A stretch of 64,000 bases of DNA from Pedobacter sp. N36a (GCF_014472395.1 NZ_JACSZW010000009.1:62001-126000); one strand, 5' to 3'; positions 8,945 through 17,411 are shown, counted from the stretch's first letter. A program made the numbers and translations. The notes: generated by a model from the sequence alone, not told the origin.

Positions 8945-9208
8945 TTGACCTTAATTCTTTTTTCCTTTATCTTTTTCTTTCTTGTCATGAAAATATCAGG
9001 CATCATGCCCTTGTTTCGGGTTGTTCTTGTATGGCTTTCTGTATTAAATCTTGGTGTTTTACTCTTGTCTGTTTTGGCGGTTAATCCGCTATGGATAGGC
9101 TTGTCTATCAGTGTTTTTTCGTTGATGATCGCTTTTCAAAATTATAATCAATCTGAAGAATCTGATAGACTTCCGGTTTTGGGAGAAGAAAAAACTAATG
9201 CTGATTAA
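8945..9208 (+). CDS. Small membrane protein, hypothetical
   Basis: A hydrophobic protein of 87 residues if translation begins at TTG 8945, or 73 if it begins at ATG 8987 (MKISGIMPLFRVV...). The second start is plausible because the first lies only two bases after a hairpin. Two firm membrane segments (about residues 21-40 and 46-65 of the longer form) are followed by a short acidic tail (EESDRLPVLGEE). No family recognised. It may be transcribed by read-through from the small ORF upstream. Confidence 0.4.
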   Translation: MTLILFSFIFFFLVMKISGIMPLFRVVLVWLSVLNLGVLLLSVLAVNPLWIGLSISVFSLMIAFQNYNQSEESDRLPVLGEEKTNAD

Positions 9209-9251
9209 GATGGGAGTATTAGTGAGGAGGAGTCGGGATTTTGATGGTTTA

Positions 9252-9277
9252 GCCCCAGTTGAGTATTAGACTGGGGC
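9252..9277 (+). terminator. Hairpin downstream of small membrane protein
   Basis: Perfect 8-bp inverted repeat GCCCCAGT/ACTGGGGC with a 10-base loop, 44 bp after the stop codon. No clear T-run follows. Its GCCCCAG start resembles the hairpin at 8918. Confidence 0.5.
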
Positions 9278-9327
9278 AAAGACATACCGCATTATTTTAT
9301 TATTTATGAATTCAACACAAAAATATT

Positions 9328-9729
9328 ATGACTACAAATACATTAAAAATAGACGAAACCCCTATCATTTTATCAACTGGAATCTTTGATCTATTAAAAG
9401 ATCACCTGAGAAGAAGAAAACTGAGTAAATTCAATGAAGATAAATTGAAACTGGAACTTCGTTTTGCCAAGCAGGTATTGAATAAGGAATTGCCGGAAGA
9501 TGTGGTGACTGTGAACAGATCTGTAAGGGTTAAAGAAATGGAATCGGGCAATGAGTTTACCTACAAACTGGTTGCACCTGCCAAAGCAAGAGATAAACAT
9601 AACACCCTTTCTATATTATCTCCAATTGGGGTAGCAATGGTAGGTTATGTGAAAGGCGCCCAATTACAGTGGGAAATGCCTGATGGGGTAAAGGTTTACC
9701 GTATTGAAGAGGTGAGTAAAATTGCTTAA
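9328..9729 (+). CDS. GreA/GreB-family elongation factor-like protein (Rnk type)
   Basis: A 133-residue protein whose C-terminal half carries the GreA/GreB FKBP-like domain: VTVNRSVRVKEMESGNEFTYKLV, then LSILSPIGVAMVGYVKGAQLQWEMPDG, the S-P-x-G-x-A-x-x-G pattern. The N-terminal coiled coil of true GreA is absent or very short, as in Rnk (regulator of nucleoside diphosphate kinase), which binds RNA polymerase. It is monocistronic. Role in transcription is inferred from the family. Confidence 0.8.
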   Translation: MTTNTLKIDETPIILSTGIFDLLKDHLRRRKLSKFNEDKLKLELRFAKQVLNKELPEDVVTVNRSVRVKEMESGNEFTYKLVAPAKARDKHNTLSILSPIGVAMVGYVKGAQLQWEMPDGVKVYRIEEVSKIA

Positions 9730-9799
9730 GATTTAATTGACTGAATATGCAGTTTCGTGCCAAAGCGTAATTGCTAAGCGTCACCCTATTGTTTACAGC

Positions 9800-9830
9800 A
9801 AAGCTGTTCAGGATATTTCTGAACAGCTTT
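9800..9830. terminator. Bidirectional terminator, GreA-like / EamA genes
   Basis: 12-bp perfect inverted repeat (AAAGCTGTTCAG / CTGAACAGCTTT) with a 7-base loop between convergent genes. Its right arm overlaps the first two bases of the EamA stop codon region at 9829-9831. Confidence 0.8.
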
Positions 9831-10788
9831 ATTTGTATCGAGTAAGTTGCAAGTCTTTGGCACTGCTCCTATACTTCACAAGGTTAATCAGCAATACACT
9901 TCCCAAAATCACAAATAGGCCAATAATTTGGATAAAAGTAATTTTCTCATTGGTAAAGCTCAGGCTTAATAAGATCGCAACTACGGGATTGACATAAGCA
10001 TAGGTGCTCACTTGTGTAGCGGATCTCACCTTTAATAACCATACATAAGCACTAAAAGCTGCTATGGAGCCAAAAATAATTAGGTAACCAATAGAAATCC
10101 AGGCATCTAATGAAACTTGTGACCATTTAAAAGTCAAATATTCAGAACTGAAAATACTACCAGGGATGAATAATAATCCGGCTGCAATCATCTGCCATGC
10201 TGTGTTTACGGCTACAGAGCTGTTCGGGTCGGTTTTATATTTCGCATAAAGTGACCCTCCTGCCCAACCAATAGGGCCAAGAACCAACAATCCCATTCCA
10301 ATGACCTCTTTTGTACTCTGCTGCGTATTAAGGGAGTGGAGCATTTGTTCAGCAAACAATAAGATTACGCCGATAAAACCAATGATCACGCCGGCCAGCG
10401 TAGATTTACTAGTTAAATTCTCTTTCCATTTCGGTTTATCCAGAATCACAAACCAAATTGCCGCAGAAGCAACCATAATAGCAACCAGGCCGCTCGGAAT
10501 AAATTGCTCTACCCAAATGACAATTCCATTTGCCAAGCCCAGCATCAATATGCCGCCAACGGCTGCAATCCTGATGTTTTTCTTATTGAAAATTTGTTCT
10601 CCCTTAAACAGGCACCATAAAATTAACAATCCTCCTGCAATCAGAAAGCGGAAAGAGCCCAAAATGAATGGAGGAAAACCAGCAAGGGCTTTTTGGATGA
10701 AAAAGTAAGTGGAACCCCAAACGATATAAACAATGGCAAAAGCCAGGTATACCATCATTGGGGAAGAGGATTTAGTTGGAGCTGTCAT
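9829..10788 (-). CDS. EamA/DMT-family transporter
   Basis: A 319-residue inner membrane protein of the drug/metabolite transporter superfamily, with two EamA repeats of five membrane segments each. The first repeat opens with YLAFAIVYIVWGSTYFFIQKALAGFPP and the second with the GPIGWAGGSLYAKY block. It lies 12 bp downstream of an Lrp/AsnC-type regulator gene on the same strand, an arrangement typical of amino acid or metabolite exporters controlled by the linked regulator. Substrate unknown; export is more likely than uptake. Confidence 0.88.
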   Translation of the reverse strand: MTAPTKSSSPMMVYLAFAIVYIVWGSTYFFIQKALAGFPPFILGSFRFLIAGGLLILWCLFKGEQIFNKKNIRIAAVGGILMLGLANGIVIWVEQFIPSGLVAIMVASAAIWFVILDKPKWKENLTSKSTLAGVIIGFIGVILLFAEQMLHSLNTQQSTKEVIGMGLLVLGPIGWAGGSLYAKYKTDPNSSVAVNTAWQMIAAGLLFIPGSIFSSEYLTFKWSQVSLDAWISIGYLIIFGSIAAFSAYVWLLKVRSATQVSTYAYVNPVVAILLSLSFTNEKITFIQIIGLFVILGSVLLINLVKYRSSAKDLQLTRYK

Positions 10789-10800
10789 AGTAGGTGCAAT

Positions 10801-11280
10801 TTATTTTTCTGGGATGACCAATTGTATATCTTCTTTTACTGTTTCCAGTACAATGGTGGTTTTTATAGATTGTATTGTCGTTATTTTGCTAAATGAGTCT
10901 CTCATTAATGCCATTAAGGAAGCCGAATCTGTGGTTCTCACTTTTACGAGATAACAGTCGTCACCGGCAATAATATGTACTTCCTGCACCTCTTTAATCT
11001 TGGACAATTCTGTCGCAGTAGTGGTGCAGCCGATGCTATGAGAAGCTTTCATGGAAATGAAGGCGAGTAATTTTAAGTCTACAGCGACAGGATTGATTCT
11101 AGCCGTGTATTGCGTAATTACATTCTTTTGTTCTAACTTTTTCACGCGTTCCAATACCGCAGACGGCGCCATCTCTAGTTCCTTAGCCATGTGGACATTG
11201 GAAATTCTTGAATTTTCTTGCATCAATCTCAAAATAGCAAGATCAATCTTATCTAAAATGATGTTGTTTTCGATTATCAT
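10801..11280 (-). CDS. Lrp/AsnC-family transcriptional regulator
   Basis: A 159-residue regulator. The N-terminal winged HTH is clear (LDKIDLAILRLMQENSRISNVHMAKELEMAPSAV broken over residues 9-45, then ERVKKLEQKNVITQYTARINP), followed by the RAM/AsnC ligand domain (IAGDDCYLVKVRT...). Such proteins sense amino acids and usually control a nearby transporter, here the EamA gene 12 bp downstream. AT-rich inverted repeats upstream (11302-11344) are a plausible autoregulatory site. Confidence 0.92.
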   Translation of the reverse strand: MIIENNIILDKIDLAILRLMQENSRISNVHMAKELEMAPSAVLERVKKLEQKNVITQYTARINPVAVDLKLLAFISMKASHSIGCTTTATELSKIKEVQEVHIIAGDDCYLVKVRTTDSASLMALMRDSFSKITTIQSIKTTIVLETVKEDIQLVIPEK

Positions 11281-11301
11281 TCTGTGAATTTATGTAAAAT
11301 C

Positions 11302-11344
11302 AGAATAATATACAGTATTATTTATTTTGACTGATTATTATTCT
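11302..11344. promoter_or_regulatory. Candidate Lrp-type operator
   Basis: AATAATA and TATTATT (11304-11310, 11316-11322) form a perfect inverted repeat with a 5-base spacer. A third half-site TATTATTCT at 11336-11344 is the reverse complement of AGAATAATA at 11302-11310. Multiple AT-rich half-sites just upstream of an Lrp-family gene fit this family's binding habit; direct evidence is lacking. Confidence 0.4.
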
Positions 11345-11351
11345 ATGATGA

Positions 11352-11642
11352 TTTCAAATAGGTACTATATATTGGCAAGTATTTCATTACAAATGCTGGA
11401 ATGAGATCCTTGATGATTACGGTATACAACTCGAGTATTCCGATTGGTTGAAAAATTATGCCGGAATTCCGCTTCCACAGAACGCAAAAAATTTGCTTGC
11501 AAAGTATCAGATCAGTGCTCCTCTGGAGGATGTGGTGAAAAGGAGGGAGGCCTTAACCTTGGATAGATTGAAAACGAAAGACCTGGGCTTGATGCCTAAT
11601 GCATTAGAAATGATCAAATTTCTTTATGAGCGAAAATTGTGA
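11352..11642 (+). pseudogene. Fragment of a HAD-superfamily hydrolase gene
   Basis: The frame open from 11352 to the stop at 11642 reads FHYKCWNEILDDYGI, then WLKNYAGIPLPQNAK and ending near GLMPNALEMIKFLYERK. This is the cap-domain and start of motif II region of phosphoglucomutase-like HAD hydrolases. The N-terminal DxD nucleophile motif is missing (a TGA lies at 11349) and nothing of motifs II-IV follows the stop. A gene internal to this frame starting at TTG 11448 is therefore best read as a decayed remnant. Confidence 0.6.
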
Positions 11643-11746
11643 TAGCAGATGAGTTGTTCCTTGATCTAAAAATGGCTAAAACAAGATTATTTTCAGAAGG
11701 TTGAAAGATATAGCTAACCGGACTTGCCGGATAGCTATAGGAATGC

Positions 11747-12418
11747 TTAGATATCAGTATCAATAATCTTGTGTTTAAAAGCAAATACCACAAGTCCAGC
11801 TACATTTTTTGCACCGGTTTTAACCAATAAATTATTTCGGTGGCCATCTACTGTACGTAAGCTGATCGACAACTTATCGGCAATTTCAGGAGTAGTCAAC
11901 TCTTCGCAGATTAAACCTAATATTTCTTTTTCACGTTGCGTAAGAGAGGAACTTGCATCAAAGCCTCTCAGACTAGTTTTGTGAAGTAATTTTCCGGATT
12001 GTAAGGTCTTTAATACCATTTCATTAAAGTAGAAGCCATTGTGATAAGTAGTTTCAATGGCATTTTTAAGCTCACTCAATTCCGAATTTTTAGCGATATA
12101 GCCATTTACTCCTTGCTGGATCATCCTGGATACATGTTTCTCTTCGCCGTGAACGGAGAGGACAATGACGCGTACATCCGGGAATGCTATTTTTAACTGT
12201 TTAGTAGCTTCCATTCCGTTCATTTCAGGCATGTTCAGATCCATCAGCACAATGTCTGGTTTATCATCGCCACATTCATTCATGGCTTTCAGCAATTCCA
12301 GTCCATTCCCTGCTTCAAACATGACTTCCATATTTCCAAAGCTTTTGATATTGTTGACCAGGCATTCTCTAAACATCACCTGATCATCTGTAACTGCAAT
12401 CTTTATCAATTTGTTCAT
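11747..12418 (-). CDS. NarL/LuxR-family response regulator
   Basis: A 223-residue two-component response regulator. The receiver domain (1-125) has the acidic pair Asp11-Asp12, the phospho-acceptor Asp60 in DIVLMDLNMPEMNG, and the conserved Lys in YIAKNSE. The C-terminal LuxR helix-turn-helix (about 155-220) reads LTQREKEILGLICEELTTPEIADKLSI split over two helices, then RTVDGHRNNLL. It lies 4 bp downstream of the histidine kinase gene and is the last gene of a four-gene operon. Targets are unknown. Confidence 0.94.
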   Translation of the reverse strand: MNKLIKIAVTDDQVMFRECLVNNIKSFGNMEVMFEAGNGLELLKAMNECGDDKPDIVLMDLNMPEMNGMEATKQLKIAFPDVRVIVLSVHGEEKHVSRMIQQGVNGYIAKNSELSELKNAIETTYHNGFYFNEMVLKTLQSGKLLHKTSLRGFDASSSLTQREKEILGLICEELTTPEIADKLSISLRTVDGHRNNLLVKTGAKNVAGLVVFAFKHKIIDTDI

Positions 12419-12422
12419 TTTA

Positions 12423-13220
12423 TTAAATTAGTGTAGGGAAATAGATGGAGATGCCAAATCCGGAGGCACCGGTATGGTAGGTCAGTTGACCGCCGTTCAT
12501 TTCTACCCTGCTGGTGATGTTCTGTATGCCCAATCCTCTGCGTACTAGGTTTTTGTCAAAACCTATGCCATCATCTTTGTATTGATACATCACTTCCATT
12601 TCAGTACAGTTAAGTTGTATTTCTACATGTTTTGCGGAGGCATGTTTTACCGTATTACTAATGAGTTCCTGAGTGATGCGGAAAAGTGCAAGTTCTATTT
12701 CTGAGCGGCCGCATTTATCGAGTCCTTCGCTTTCAAAGCTTACATCTAGTCCGTCGGAGCCTTCTATCTGAAAACATAGCTCTTCGATTGCGGCCGCAAT
12801 TCCAAACATTTCCAATTCATTGGGGATCATGTTATGAGAAATTCGCCTGACACTCATGACTCCTTTATCTACAAGGAGTTTGGTTTCTTTGATCAGGTCG
12901 ATACCAGCAACCGCATTGGATGCAGGGCTGTTTTTCTTTTCAAACTGTATAATTTTCATGCCGATAGTAGAAAAGATACTGCCTACTTCATCATGTAAAT
13001 CTTTAGCAACTCTGCGTCGCTCTTCTTCAATTTTTTCAATGTTATTATGTAATAGTTTTTGCTGGTATTCTGCTTCTTTTTCCCTGAGCTTCACCTGCTG
13101 GTTATAGAATTTTTTCTGATAGACGAAAAAGAGTACCACCACCGCAGCGCTCAGAATAAACATGACAATCATCCCTGTAAAGAGAAAGAAGTAAACATCT
13201 ATGTTTTCTTGTGCTGCCAT
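12423..13220 (-). CDS. Sensor histidine kinase, HisKA_3 type
   Basis: A 265-residue kinase with one N-terminal membrane helix (about 8-33), a coiled-coil linker (40-70), the dimerisation and phosphorylation motif RRRVAKDLHDEVGSIFS with His76, and a HATPase_c domain with the N box near 185-200 (ITQELISNTVKHASA) and G boxes (YKDDGIGFD, RRGLGIQNI). This is the NarX/LiaS class that pairs with LuxR-type regulators, encoded 4 bp downstream. It lacks an extracellular sensor of its own; its start overlaps the upstream membrane protein gene by 22 bp, so that protein may be the sensor. Confidence 0.93.
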   Translation of the reverse strand: MAAQENIDVYFFLFTGMIVMFILSAAVVVLFFVYQKKFYNQQVKLREKEAEYQQKLLHNNIEKIEEERRRVAKDLHDEVGSIFSTIGMKIIQFEKKNSPASNAVAGIDLIKETKLLVDKGVMSVRRISHNMIPNELEMFGIAAAIEELCFQIEGSDGLDVSFESEGLDKCGRSEIELALFRITQELISNTVKHASAKHVEIQLNCTEMEVMYQYKDDGIGFDKNLVRRGLGIQNITSRVEMNGGQLTYHTGASGFGISIYFPTLI

Positions 13221-13846
13221 AAGCCAATAAAGATTAAAATGTTATTAACAATAGAAAGAAAGGCATGGAATTGCCAAACCATCATGTTGAATTTAAAGCT
13301 ATATGGCAAAATATAATTGCTAATTGTAAACAATAAGAAACTTCCAGAAAAGTAAATGAAGAAACCGGTATTGATCCAGAATACAGGGCTTTTTTCAATT
13401 TGTGTGTAGAGCGTTTGACGGGTAATTTTATAGTAATAATACAGGGAAGCACTAATCACCAAAATGCTTTCCAGTGTTCGCGGATAGGTGTTAAATATTT
13501 TCCAATCCTGGATACAGGTGGCATTGATCAGGCAAAACGCAAGAAAGCAGGTGATGAGCACCCAAAACCAGATTTTCTTGATATATGTTTTGAAAATTAC
13601 CTGATAGAAAAGCGTGATCCCTGTAAATTCTACCATCGTATAGACATGCAATACCGGAAGGTTATTTTTAAGCTGTGTCCATAAATAGGCACTATATGCG
13701 CCAAGTGTTGCAATAGAAACCAGGTAAAGCGTAATCACCTTTAATTCCTTCGGGTAAGATTTGACATTAATCAACGCCAAAATCAACGGGCATAGAATGA
13801 TGCCCATTGAAAAGTATAAATAAATTTTTTCTAATGCTGAAGCCAT
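13199..13846 (-). CDS. Membrane protein, possible sensor partner
   Basis: A 215-residue integral membrane protein with about seven hydrophobic helices and a short cytosolic tail (GLWQHKKT). No catalytic motif is visible. It overlaps the histidine kinase gene by 22 bp, a strong sign of co-translation. Similar membrane protein plus soluble-type kinase pairs are common in Bacteroidota, where the membrane protein is thought to supply the sensory input; that role is inferred only from context. Confidence 0.65.
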   Translation of the reverse strand: MASALEKIYLYFSMGIILCPLILALINVKSYPKELKVITLYLVSIATLGAYSAYLWTQLKNNLPVLHVYTMVEFTGITLFYQVIFKTYIKKIWFWVLITCFLAFCLINATCIQDWKIFNTYPRTLESILVISASLYYYYKITRQTLYTQIEKSPVFWINTGFFIYFSGSFLLFTISNYILPYSFKFNMMVWQFHAFLSIVNNILIFIGLWQHKKT

Positions 13847-13853
13847 TATTTAA

Positions 13854-14201
13854 TTAAAATTCAACAGGTGAGCAGGTTGGTGGGCAAGGCATTGTAAAAT
13901 CGAATACATTGCTATCAACAGGCCCCTTCAGGTCTGTTCCAACGTTCTTGTTCACCATATCTTGTCCATAAATATCAACAGGAACCATGATCATTCTTTG
14001 TTGTCTTCCATCTTCCATCTCGTTATCCCAGCCAAAATACATTCTGATGTATTTAACGCCATCTTCCTCAAGCATGTCCTTCAATTCTTGTGCATCTACC
14101 AGGAAAGCTTTAATTAGGTTCCCTTGTGCTGCCCAAGCGGCAGTTAGTTCTTTAGCTTCAGCTAAAGGAATTTCATACATACTTTTGTTGTGTTTTTCCA
14201 T
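13854..14201 (-). CDS. Conserved hypothetical protein, first gene of operon
   Basis: A 115-residue cytosolic protein with an amphipathic N-terminal half (IPLAEAKELTAAWAAQGNLIKAFLVDAQEL is split here as two helices), a central YIRMYFGWDNE strand, and a C-terminal DFTMPCPPTCSP segment holding two Cys in a Pro-rich context. It lies 7 bp upstream of the membrane protein gene and heads the kinase/regulator operon. No function is known; the Cys pair could bind a metal or be redox active, which is a guess. Confidence 0.6.
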   Translation of the reverse strand: MEKHNKSMYEIPLAEAKELTAAWAAQGNLIKAFLVDAQELKDMLEEDGVKYIRMYFGWDNEMEDGRQQRMIMVPVDIYGQDMVNKNVGTDLKGPVDSNVFDFTMPCPPTCSPVEF

Positions 14202-14443
14202 GAGTTATTTTATTTGGTTATAGGTGTTTTTAGAACTTTTGGTTTTAGATTCTTAATCTAAAATAAAACATTCCTTGTTAAGCTCATCAATTATTTACAG
14301 CTAATTTATATTTGTTACGCTCCTGTTATTAAAACAAGTATAAATACCTGTTTTTCTATTCGGGTAATCTAGCGCATTCATACGCTCCGCCATTTGTGGA
14401 TCTTTATCTGTATTGAACCAGTATATTAAACGACCATTTATTT

Positions 14444-15235
14444 ATGAAAGCTCCTGACCCATTGTTTATTGCCTACTGGTTGGGTTATGCGAATCAAAAT
14501 ATGATTATTGAAGCCATGCCGGAAGGGATTGATGTGATCAATTTGTTTAGTCTTAGCCTGGATACCGAAAAAACACTGCAGAATCTATACTTGACGAGTA
14601 ACGGAATGAGCTGGAAAGATATCCTTGCAGGTGTAAGGGTACAGCAGCAAAGAGGGGTTAAAGTGCTAACTTCTATTGCGAGTGCTGTTCAGCCAAAAAT
14701 CTCCTGGAATACCATTGCTGATCCCAAGACTTTTGCAGTTAGTGTTTATGAGTTGGTAGTTAATATCTGGGGCCTGGATGGAATTGATATAGATCCGGAA
14801 ATGGGCGGAGATGTTCCTAATGAGACCTTTATAAAAGTGATTATGGAACTGGCTAAGTACTTTGGGCCACGTTCAGGCACGGGTAAAACCATGAGTTATG
14901 TGACCTATCAATATTATGCCGATGAGCAGCTATTAAAGCGCTGCATTGCTTATTTTGATTATGTATCCCTTGTCGGTTATCTCTGGGATGTTGAAACCAT
15001 GATTCATCAGTTTGAATTGTATGCCGGATTGGTAGGGACTAAGAAGTTATTGATTGGCGTACAGCCGGGGCATCATCAGCCCAATTCTTTGACAGCTGCG
15101 ATTCAGTTATCTCAATGGCAGCCGGATAATGGATTAAAGGGAGGAATGATGCTTTTTAATATCAATATTGATCAGGATTTTCATTATACCAGAGAGCTGA
15201 TAAAAGCACTTAAATCAGCTGTTCAAAGAAATTAA
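14444..15235 (+). CDS. GH18-family glycoside hydrolase, no signal peptide
   Basis: A 263-residue TIM-barrel protein of glycoside hydrolase family 18. The catalytic DxxDxDxE motif is complete: DGIDIDPE at residues 112-119, with Glu119 as acid/base. Strand 1 reads FIAYWLGY, and later strands show YDYVSLVGYLWD-like and LLIGVQPG segments. The SxGG motif is weak (VLTSIAS). The size and motifs are closer to the endo-beta-N-acetylglucosaminidase (EndoF/EndoS-like) branch than to chitinases. It starts MKAPDPLF with no export signal, which is unusual for an enzyme acting on glycans, so a cytosolic role or another export route is open. Confidence 0.82.
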   Translation: MKAPDPLFIAYWLGYANQNMIIEAMPEGIDVINLFSLSLDTEKTLQNLYLTSNGMSWKDILAGVRVQQQRGVKVLTSIASAVQPKISWNTIADPKTFAVSVYELVVNIWGLDGIDIDPEMGGDVPNETFIKVIMELAKYFGPRSGTGKTMSYVTYQYYADEQLLKRCIAYFDYVSLVGYLWDVETMIHQFELYAGLVGTKKLLIGVQPGHHQPNSLTAAIQLSQWQPDNGLKGGMMLFNINIDQDFHYTRELIKALKSAVQRN

Positions 15236-15251
15236 AGTATAGGTACTTTAA
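15232..15251. terminator. Weak hairpin between convergent GH18 and PAP2_C genes
   Basis: An 8-bp inverted repeat (TTAAAGTA / TACTTTAA) with a 4-base loop spans the GH18 stop codon. It is AT-only, so its strength as a terminator is doubtful. Confidence 0.35.
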
Positions 15252-15256
15252 ACTTC

Positions 15257-15880
15257 TTATAACTTTTCTATGGATTTCCCAAAATACCAGCAAATCCAGC
15301 TAAAGAAAGGCGCAGCAATTACGTCTGCTGTGTAATGTACATGCTGAAGCAACAGCAATACGCCAATAACTGCGGCAGCAATAAAAGCAATCGTTTTCTC
15401 TCGTTTATTCTCAAGACATAAAGCCCCTAAAAATATGGTAGCGGTATGACCGGAGAAGAAAAGGTCTTTTGTAATGACATTACCACCATAAAAAAGAACA
15501 GAACATGGGTCTATTAAATCAATAATATCTTTTGGCGGATGCAATGGGACAATAGATATGGTAATGATCCTGGCGGTACACAAAAATATATACGACCATA
15601 ATGCAGTCAGGCAAATGGAAGTGTTTCTGGACATACGAACCACAAAGAATACGGACATGCCGTAGAGGATAATAAAGATCCACCAGGATACATCAATTGC
15701 AGGGATTTTTGCTAAAACCCAATCATTTAATATAAATCCTTTCTCTCTATTTTCGACAAAAGCGAAAAAATGAGGGATGAAAAGAAGGATCAGGGCAAGA
15801 ATAGAGATCCCCAGGATAAACTTAAGTCTGAATGGTGGATAATCCCAGGCAATTTGCCAGGAGAATTGTTTAAACTGCAT
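15257..15880 (-). CDS. PAP2_C (sphingomyelin synthase-like) membrane protein
   Basis: A 207-residue protein with about six membrane helices. Two motifs match the lipid phosphatase/phosphotransferase fold of the sphingomyelin synthase-related PAP2_C branch: DLFFSGHTATIF (about 143-154) and HVHYTADVIAA (about 179-190), giving the His/His/Asp catalytic set. In eukaryotes this branch moves phosphocholine or phosphoethanolamine head groups to ceramide. Many Sphingobacteriaceae make sphingolipids, so a head-group transferase is a reasonable hypothesis, but a simple lipid phosphatase cannot be excluded. No sphingolipid genes are adjacent. Confidence 0.72.
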   Translation of the reverse strand: MQFKQFSWQIAWDYPPFRLKFILGISILALILLFIPHFFAFVENREKGFILNDWVLAKIPAIDVSWWIFIILYGMSVFFVVRMSRNTSICLTALWSYIFLCTARIITISIVPLHPPKDIIDLIDPCSVLFYGGNVITKDLFFSGHTATIFLGALCLENKREKTIAFIAAAVIGVLLLLQHVHYTADVIAAPFFSWICWYFGKSIEKL

Positions 15881-16023
15881 TAATGTGTTCTGTTGGTATA
15901 TTTTAAACTAAACAAAACAAATAACGGAATTAATCTATTATAAATGAATAGCCAAGCTAAGAAATCGTGGTTATTTGTATAAATAAATAAGATGTTTAAA
16001 CAGGTAATTTGGAGGTTTTTAGC

Positions 16024-17226
16024 TTAAAATAAGCGAAGTTGGTGCTCTTTTATTGGTTTAGCATCTCCAAAAATTGTTTTCCCTCCATATTTCCAGGAAT
16101 CTCTTCTTTCCTTTTCAATTAACGCTTCAAAATTATTATTTGGACTGAAATCTTTTTCTACATTTCTGGCGATGATACTCAATTGTTGAATGGCCTGTTG
16201 TTTGTCTGACTGCCCTATTTTTGCCTGCTGAACTGCTTTGCTTAACACTTCAATAGTTTCATCATATACATTTATGGGAACAGGGAAGGGGTGCCCATCT
16301 TTTCCGCCATGTGCAAATGAGAAACGTGCAGGGTCAGTAAAACGAGAGGGAGTACCATAGATGACCTCACTCACCAGCGCTAGCGATTGCAAGGTTCTAG
16401 GGCCCATCCCTTTCAATAAAAGGAGTTCCTCAAAATCTTCTGGTTGATTTTCTTGTGTGAGCCACAGCATGGCACCTAAACGCTTAAGATCTACATCCTT
16501 TGCTTTTACTTCGTGATGGTTTGGCAGAATGAGTTTTTTGATTTCATGGACCATGCGGTCTGGGTGTTCCCTGGTCATGGATAGCATAGCGTGTTGTGCA
16601 GGAACAGCAGCCTTGTCCACCAAGTTTATAATTTCCCCCTGGTGGATGCCGCAGAAACCAGTATGTGGCTCTTCAACGAAGGAATGAAGGGCTGATGAGT
16701 GCCAGTGATACCTTCTTGCGGTAGCGCTGTCATTTCGCATCCCTTGCTGAACAACGGTCCACATCCCTTCTTTATTCAAGATGAAATTATGAGTATACAG
16801 CTGAAAGCCATCTTGAATGGCGGTGTTGTCTACTTTTGCGCTAAGCTTACTGCACCTCACCAGATGATTTCCATCCAAGCCTGTCTGCTGCGCAATATTC
16901 AATAGTTCTGCGGGAGTTTGTTTCGATCTTTTTCCCTTTCCACCACAAATATACAGGCCTAACTCTTTACTGTGAGGATTGATCGCGGCTTTTAAAGCAC
17001 CCATTACAGAGGTGGTGATTCCTGAAGAGTGCCAGTCCATTCCCATTACTGCACCCAGACTTTGAAACCAAAAGGGATCGCTTAATCGTCGCAATACTTC
17101 GACAGTACCATATTCTGCAATGATGGCTTCTGTAATTGCTAAACCAAGACGGGTCATCCGCTCGGATAGCCAGCTGGGTACATATCCATAATGTAAAGGT
17201 AAATTTGCCGTTCCTGATGCTTTCAT
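16024..17226 (-). CDS. DUF763 protein with helix-hairpin-helix-like segment
   Basis: A 400-residue cytosolic protein of the DUF763 family, recognised by its start MKASGTANLPLHYGYVPSWL, by the DPFWFQSLGAVMGMDWHSSG block, and by the conserved GGKGKRSKQTP and WHWHS-type region (RRYHWHSSALHSF). Residues near 270-290 (LLLKGMGPRTLQSLALVSEVI) look like a helix-hairpin-helix, suggesting nucleic acid contact. The start at 17226 is chosen over an in-frame ATG at 17235 because family members begin with MK-SGTA and because an exact -7 box covers 17233-17240. The biochemical function of the family is unknown. Confidence 0.85.
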   Translation of the reverse strand: MKASGTANLPLHYGYVPSWLSERMTRLGLAITEAIIAEYGTVEVLRRLSDPFWFQSLGAVMGMDWHSSGITTSVMGALKAAINPHSKELGLYICGGKGKRSKQTPAELLNIAQQTGLDGNHLVRCSKLSAKVDNTAIQDGFQLYTHNFILNKEGMWTVVQQGMRNDSATARRYHWHSSALHSFVEEPHTGFCGIHQGEIINLVDKAAVPAQHAMLSMTREHPDRMVHEIKKLILPNHHEVKAKDVDLKRLGAMLWLTQENQPEDFEELLLLKGMGPRTLQSLALVSEVIYGTPSRFTDPARFSFAHGGKDGHPFPVPINVYDETIEVLSKAVQQAKIGQSDKQQAIQQLSIIARNVEKDFSPNNNFEALIEKERRDSWKYGGKTIFGDAKPIKEHQLRLF

Positions 17227-17232
17227 TACTAA

Positions 17233-17240
17233 CAAAATTA
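17233..17240 (-). promoter_or_regulatory. -7 box of DUF763 gene
   Basis: On the minus strand 17240-17233 reads TAATTTTG, an exact TAnnTTTG. It ends six bases before the ATG at 17226, so the mRNA is probably leaderless, the same architecture as the 49-aa ORF at 8767. Confidence 0.55.
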
Positions 17241-17411
17241 GTAAAAATAAACCATAGTTAAACCTGAAATTTATTAGGTTCGGAATCGTTTACCGGTAAT
17301 TTTTTGCTGTTCGTCGGACTTTTTATTGGCTTTGACTGTCGCTTCTTTCCTAACTGCATAGAATACTGCATTTTTGGACAAGCTAATTCCTAATCATTAA
17401 ACTAAAAAAAG

